From contig CAJTPT010000001.1 of the NCBI GenBank assembly GCA_910578545.1, forward strand, positions 310,001 to 374,000: a stretch of DNA of 64,000 nt. Direction: 5' to 3'. The stretch is from an uncultured Christensenella sp. (lineage in GTDB: Bacteria; Bacillota; Clostridia; Christensenellales; Pumilibacteraceae). Positions 60,535-64,000 of the stretch are shown piece by piece. Within the stretch, counting starts at the first letter, position 1; the number at the start of each line of letters is the position of its first letter. The translations under genes were made by a program, and so were the position numbers. The notes below the pieces were generated by a model. It was given only the letters and a program-made list of their open reading frames with translations, searched no databases and was not told the origin of the DNA.

Positions 60535-61590
60535 TTATCTCCTATCGCTATTCCAAACGTATTTTGTATATCTGCCGCCGCCGAGCTTTGTTACATCACC
60601 GCTTTCGACCAATTCGGCAAGCATGCGCTGTATTGTGATTTCCGAAATGTCGGGGCAATGCTCTTTTATTTCGGATTTAGTGATTGTGCCGAACGTGTTT
60701 TTTATAAGCTCTTTTATGCGTTGCGGTTTTGTCGGCGGCTTCTTCCCCCAAATTTGCGCGCGGTCGTTAAATTCGCGATACGCCGCAAGCAAGACGCCGA
60801 GCATATAATTAACAAACGGAAGATAGTCGTTTTTATTCTCATGCCAGCCCTGCGAGCTTTTGTAAAGCGCGGCGTAATAATCTTGCTTTGTCCGTTCGAT
60901 TATACGCTCTATGCTTATATGTTTACCGACGTTGTAGCCGAAACGGTAAAGCAACAACAAAGTTAAAAGTCTACTCATTCTGCCGTTGCCGTCGTCAAAC
61001 GGGCGAACACACAAAAAGTCCGATATAAACGTCGGTATCAGCAATAGCGGATGAGTCGATTGTTGCTCGATCGCTCGGTTAAACGACGCGCACGCCTGTT
61101 CCATTGCTCCCGACACAGCACATGCCCGTAACGGTTGAAAGCGTATAAATTCTTCCCCGTCGCCGCTTTGCTGCGTAATTACGCTATCGCCCGTTTTATA
61201 CCTGCCGCCGTACTCGTTTCCGCTATACGAATACAGATCCTTATGCAACTGCAAAATATACGGGGTTGTAAGAGGAATAAACATATAATTCTCGTTTATA
61301 GTATTTAACACGTTACGGTACCCCGCGATCTCACGCTCGTCGCGATTTTGCGGATTTGTTTTGTCGAGCGCAAGCTGTTTGAGTCTATCGTCGCTCGTAT
61401 AAATGCCCCCTATTTTGTTTGACGATTCCACACTCTGTATTTTAGCAATTTCCGCCAACGCGGCAACGGTGTCGGCTCTCGTATTTAAATATAGATTCTG
61501 TTCGCCTTTGTGTTCCTGGATATCCGATATCGTTTTAAGCAACTCGTTAGTTATATTAAATTTAATTTCTCGATAATCAAACGTATGCAC
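60535..61590 (-). CDS. Fic-domain protein with altered catalytic and inhibitory residues
   Basis: The 351-residue protein has a Fic N-terminal region, a Fic core and a C-terminal winged-helix-like segment (about residues 285-350, TKSEIKEHCPDISEITIQRM). The core motif reads RPFDDGNGRMSR: the catalytic His is Arg196 (CGC at 61005-61003). The N-terminal inhibitory motif reads SSNKIGGI where SSxxIEGI-type sequences carry Glu; here it is Gly61 (GGG at 61410-61408). Both could arise by single A-to-G changes. AMPylation is therefore doubtful. It is the first gene of the cassette, 3 bases from hsdM. The GTG start is directly against AAAGGGG, so the exact start is uncertain. Confidence 0.9.
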   Translation of the reverse strand: MHTFDYREIKFNITNELLKTISDIQEHKGEQNLYLNTRADTVAALAEIAKIQSVESSNKIGGIYTSDDRLKQLALDKTNPQNRDEREIAGYRNVLNTINENYMFIPLTTPYILQLHKDLYSYSGNEYGGRYKTGDSVITQQSGDGEEFIRFQPLRACAVSGAMEQACASFNRAIEQQSTHPLLLIPTFISDFLCVRPFDDGNGRMSRLLTLLLLYRFGYNVGKHISIERIIERTKQDYYAALYKSSQGWHENKNDYLPFVNYMLGVLLAAYREFNDRAQIWGKKPPTKPQRIKELIKNTFGTITKSEIKEHCPDISEITIQRMLAELVESGDVTKLGGGRYTKYVWNSDRR

Positions 61591-61603
61591 CCCTTTACCC
61601 TCA

Positions 61604-61660
61604 ATTATATCTTTTTGACAGATTTGATATAATTATAATGTTTATTAGTCAAAAAGTCAA
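61604..61660 (-). promoter_or_regulatory. Promoter of the fic-hsdMS-DUF2806-hsdR operon with an overlapping inverted repeat
   Basis: TTGACT at 61655-61660 and TATAAT at 61632-61637 with a 17-bp spacer. An 8-bp perfect inverted repeat ATTATATC/GATATAAT (61604-61611 and 61626-61633) overlaps the -10/start region, a possible operator, perhaps for the winged-helix Fic protein. Confidence 0.65.
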
Positions 61661-61703
61661 GTGTTTTCCGTATTAATTTTATAGCTTACAAATACGCAAA
61701 GCC

Positions 61704-61952
61704 GCGCTCTCGCCCGTATGCCGATTCAACCAAAACAAAAAACCCACCGTACAAGCGTGGTATCATCATGGCGAGACTGCCGCGGATTCGCGGCGGCCTT
61801 TGCGCTAAAGCGCAAGCGGCTAGCGAACTGCGCACCGAACATCTTTGACGGTTGCATAATAACCTTTTCTTTTCCTTTTTGTCCGCTTATCGATGCTTTC
61901 TTCGGTGCGCTCTCGCCTGTGTGCCACTTCGACCAAAACAAAAAACCCACCG
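61704..61952. repeat. Direct repeats of the tRNA-Pro 3' end and terminator
   Basis: Two 46-base blocks, 61704-61749 and 61907-61952, are about 41/46 identical. Each reads GCGCTCTCGCC, then ...TTCRACCAAAAC and AAAAAACCCACCG. This corresponds to the tRNA-Pro 3' end plus its terminator, but in the opposite orientation to the intact tRNA. Positions 61923-61939 form a 17-bp perfect inverted repeat with 61966-61982 inside the tRNA. The gap 61750-61906 shows no gene. Confidence 0.65.
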
Positions 61953-61960
61953 TTGGTGGG
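61946..61960 (-). terminator. Terminator of tRNA-Pro
   Basis: A CCCACC/GGTGGG stem with a 3-base loop is followed on the minus strand by TTTTTT, starting about 10 bases after the CCA end. Confidence 0.75.
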
Positions 61961-61969
61961 TTTACGTTT

Positions 61970-62045
61970 TGGTCGAAGTGGCGAGACTCGAACTCGCGGC
62001 CTCATGGTCCCGAACCATGCGCGCTACCAACTGCGCTACACCTCG
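61970..62045 (-). tRNA. tRNA-Pro (anticodon CGG)
   Basis: Cloverleaf by eye: acceptor CGAGGTG/CACTTCG, D-arm GCGC...GCGC, anticodon stem CATGG/CCATG with loop TTCGGGA, T-arm GCGAG/CTCGC. The discriminator is A and CCA is encoded at 61970-61972. The anticodon CGG reads CCG (Pro). Confidence 0.95.
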
Positions 62046-62056
62046 ACGGCTTATAT

Positions 62057-62085
62057 ATTCTACTACATAACGAGCCGTTTGTCAA
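62057..62085 (-). promoter_or_regulatory. Promoter of tRNA-Pro (TTGACA-17 bp-TAGAAT)
   Basis: TTGACA at 62080-62085 and TAGAAT at 62057-62062 with a 17-bp spacer, ending 11 bases before the tRNA. Confidence 0.75.
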
Positions 62086-62117
62086 ATGCTTTATTCGAAT
62101 TTAGTTAAACTAATATT

Positions 62118-62873
62118 TTACTCGAGGCTTTTCCCTATCGTATTCTTAATACAATACACGTAGTAGCTTTCGGCGAGCGTTTTCCAATCGGGCTTCGTGC
62201 GTTTCTCTTCCATCGCGCTGTCGACGCCGCTAATCCCGATATCGCCGTCCACCGCTCTCGCGTACGAAAAGAACGCGCAATTCCCGTACTCGATATAGTC
62301 GACAAGTTCTATCTCGAGCGTATCAAAAAGCCGAATAATCTTTATGAGCTGTCGTTGTGTTTCGGGCGTCGGCACAATCGCTCTTTCCTTTTCCGTAATT
62401 CTCGGCTCGTGCCGAAGCAATAAAACCTTTTTTGCGTTATGCCCGCAGGCAATCGAGGCGAGCTCTCTTATGCGCTCGTTTTCCGTCAATTTTTCTGCGC
62501 AAATCACCTTGTTGTTCTTATCCAAACACACGCAAACTTCGCTCGGCTTGCGGTCGTTCATAAAGTACACCGCCGCATACAGCACGGCGTCGCGTTCGCG
62601 CTCCATCGCTATTCCGCCGACAAACCTAAGCATAGCCGTCCGTCTTAATCTCGGCATGACGGAAAAGAAGGTAGCCGCACGCTCGGTCATACCCTTTACG
62701 CCCATGAGTTCCTCGTACGACGCTTCAAACACGCCCGTTGCGCCGCCGAACCTTTTTATAAGCGCATCGGCAAGCCCGTCGTTTTCGTGCTCAAACAGTA
62801 TGCGTACGCAAAACCGCATTATCCCGACGTCGCTGTTTTCGACAATCGGAAGCTGTGTCGTTTGTTTTTCCAC
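62118..62873 (-). CDS. RadC-like protein with a degenerate JAMM metal site
   Basis: The 251-residue protein follows the RadC plan: a helix-hairpin-helix near residues 40-65 (FEASYEELMGVKGMTERAA), a strand with VCVCLDKNNKVICAEKL, and a C-terminal segment aligning with the JAMM region. Where RadC has HxHPSG, this protein reads LLRHEPRITE, so both metal-binding His residues are replaced (by Arg and Glu). The following PTPETQRQ and VDYIEYG match PSxxD and DHIIIG. The start is a GTG 6 bases after a -10 box. It is probably not a metalloprotease; the function of RadC itself is unsettled. Confidence 0.75.
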   Translation of the reverse strand: MEKQTTQLPIVENSDVGIMRFCVRILFEHENDGLADALIKRFGGATGVFEASYEELMGVKGMTERAATFFSVMPRLRRTAMLRFVGGIAMERERDAVLYAAVYFMNDRKPSEVCVCLDKNNKVICAEKLTENERIRELASIACGHNAKKVLLLRHEPRITEKERAIVPTPETQRQLIKIIRLFDTLEIELVDYIEYGNCAFFSYARAVDGDIGISGVDSAMEEKRTKPDWKTLAESYYVYCIKNTIGKSLE

Positions 62874-62879
62874 GTTTAC

Positions 62880-62908
62880 AGTATATTACAACCGAAACAA
62901 ATATTCAA
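62880..62908 (-). promoter_or_regulatory. Promoter TTGAAT-17 bp-TATACT directly before the RadC-like GTG
   Basis: TTGAAT at 62903-62908 and TATACT at 62880-62885. Six bases separate the -10 box from the GTG at 62873, again predicting a leaderless mRNA. Confidence 0.6.
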
Positions 62909-62914
62909 CAAAAA

Positions 62915-62938
62915 AACCGTCCGAATTAACGAACGGTT
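62915..62938 (-). terminator. Terminator of the pullulanase gene
   Basis: An AACCGT(C)CG/CG(A)ACGGTT stem with a 6-base loop is followed by seven T residues on the minus strand. It lies about 30 bases past the stop codon at 62970. Confidence 0.85.
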
Positions 62939-62969
62939 TTTTATTATAAAAGTGTTCTTATAATAGTGT

Positions 62970-64000
62970 TTAGCCGTTGGCTTTGACGGTCACTGCCGTG
63001 CTTCCGATTCTGAACGATCCCGTAAGCGTCGAAGGATCGAGCGACAGCGTAAGCGTTGCGCCGCCCTGCGTACGCGTAAAGGTGAATGCGCCCGTCGTCA
63101 AGTCGGGCCCCGCAGAACCGAAGTTACCCTTGCTGTAATCGGCGCTCGCCGCCGCCTTGGTATACGAGAACAGTGTATTGGTGTTTGCTCTGCGAAGCGC
63201 TATAACGCCTTTGTAGAAGTTGTACAAATCGGCGAACTGCGCTTGCCGCGACCATGTTATTGTGTTGAGCTTGGTCGGCGAGTTGTACGAGTTTTCGTTG
63301 CCGTACTTGGTTCTGCCCATTTCCTCGCCCGCAATCATGAACGCGATACCGGGATTTGCGAGGTACGCCGCCGCGACGAGCTGACATCTCCTAATATGGT
63401 CGGGGTTAACAAAGTCGTAGAACAGCGCCGACTGATTGCCGTGTTTTTCGCCGCAAATCTGATCCCACAGCGTGTAGTTGTCGTGCGCCGCCGCATACGC
63501 CACGTTGCGCGATCCGAGCCCGGTATGCAAACCCTTAGCGTAATCGCCCACGCCGCCTTCTATCATGCGCCGTACTTTTTCGATTTCGCCGGGCACGCCG
63601 TTTACCCAGCCCTGCGTGGGGGCGCGGTCTTTGCACTCGCCGCGCAAGCCGTTTCGACCGCTGTCGTTGAATATGGCCACTCTCGGGTCGAGCGCGTTAA
63701 GCGCCGTAGGGTCGCCGTCGCCTGCCGAAAAATACTTGAACTTGAGCATATCGTTGCCCGAATTGGACGTGTATTTGCCCGTGCCCGCAATCGTCGATTG
63801 GGTCGCGTTTATTCTGTTTGTAAACGACGGGGCTTTATATCCGCCGTCCGCCGACCACGGCTCGCCGTAGATAAGAAGAGCCTTGCCCTTGCCGCCGTCG
63901 AGCGCGCTGAGCGTAGAACGCACCATATTGACTGTCGTCACGTCGTGAATACCCATAAGGTCGAAGCGGAAACCGTCTATATGATATTCGGTCGCCCAAT
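62970..64000 (-). CDS. Type I pullulanase (GH13), N-terminus beyond window edge
   Basis: The visible 343 codons are the C-terminal part of a GH13 debranching enzyme and remain open past the right edge. Motifs: IDGFRFDLMG with the nucleophile Asp, LIYGEPWSA with the acid/base Glu, and AAHDNYTLWDQI with the transition-state Asp. The C-terminal beta domain ends SFRIGSTAVTVKANG. Type I pullulanases cut alpha-1,6 branches of pullulan and limit dextrins. The substrate matches the GH13 glucosidase and ROK kinase elsewhere in the window. Presence of a signal peptide cannot be judged. Confidence 0.9.
   Translation of the reverse strand, partial: WATEYHIDGFRFDLMGIHDVTTVNMVRSTLSALDGGKGKALLIYGEPWSADGGYKAPSFTNRINATQSTIAGTGKYTSNSGNDMLKFKYFSAGDGDPTALNALDPRVAIFNDSGRNGLRGECKDRAPTQGWVNGVPGEIEKVRRMIEGGVGDYAKGLHTGLGSRNVAYAAAHDNYTLWDQICGEKHGNQSALFYDFVNPDHIRRCQLVAAAYLANPGIAFMIAGEEMGRTKYGNENSYNSPTKLNTITWSRQAQFADLYNFYKGVIALRRANTNTLFSYTKAAASADYSKGNFGSAGPDLTTGAFTFTRTQGGATLTLSLDPSTLTGSFRIGSTAVTVKANG

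Overview
The window looks like a chromosomal segment of an endospore-forming, probably anaerobic Clostridia-type member of the Bacillota. Sporulation and germination genes are present (yyaC-like, spoIIR, sleB, ypeB), together with rubrerythrin, pdxS/pdxT, a str operon in Gram-positive order, and consensus TTGACA/TATAAT promoters with strong Shine-Dalgarno sites. Base composition is moderate. Nearly all genes lie on the minus strand; the plus-strand exceptions are the yyaC-like gene, a diverged dehydrogenase-like gene, an SDR gene, a DUF1540 gene, a truncated LysR gene and a small XRE regulator. I found no rRNA, CRISPR array or recognisable transposase.

Layout. 1-6.0 kb: a cut-off CvpA-like membrane protein, a yyaC-like sporulation gene, an unknown enzyme-like gene, and an ECF sigma factor overlapping a membrane-anchored beta-propeller protein. 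6.2-11.2 kb: a possible tiny gene, a two-ATPase ABC exporter, a DUF308 protein and a TetR regulator. 11.3-12.1 kb: gene remnants, a split tRNA-Thr fragment and an intact tRNA-Thr. 12.1-22.4 kb: recR, ybaB, a parvulin lipoprotein, cyclophilin, tRNA-dihydrouridine synthase, MazG, an M3 peptidase with a broken HExxH motif, a GH13 glucosidase and a Wzz-like protein. 22.6-32.4 kb: SDR, recF-MBL-patatin-pdxT-pdxS-rplI, YybS-like, DUF1540 and a CBS-domain transporter. 32.6-39.5 kb: a flavodoxin lipoprotein, a mutually truncated hydrolase/LysR pair, a histidine kinase, rubrerythrin, a ROK kinase and a charged membrane protein. 39.6-48.2 kb: spoIIR-sleB-ypeB, a 1545-residue surface lipoprotein with a G9 tract, and a small XRE locus. 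48.4-53.5 kb: rpsL-rpsG-fusA-tuf. 53.6-62.1 kb: a five-gene fic-hsdM-hsdS-DUF2806-hsdR cassette next to tRNA-Pro. 62.1-64 kb: a RadC-like gene and a cut-off type I pullulanase.

The most interesting part is the restriction-modification cassette. Its Fic protein has Arg at the catalytic His position and Gly at the inhibitory Glu position, but keeps a winged-helix-like tail, so it may act as a regulator or toxin relic. The cassette abuts tRNA-Pro, beside repeats of the tRNA 3' end. Other notable signals are several genes whose start codon lies 6-7 bases after a good -10 box (predicted leaderless mRNAs), structured leaders on rpsL and rplI, and a family of roughly 140-bp inverted-repeat elements sitting between co-oriented genes, including all three junctions of the str operon. 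Three enzyme families (M3 peptidase, Fic, RadC) show lost catalytic residues.

All family assignments come from reading motifs by eye; no database search was run.
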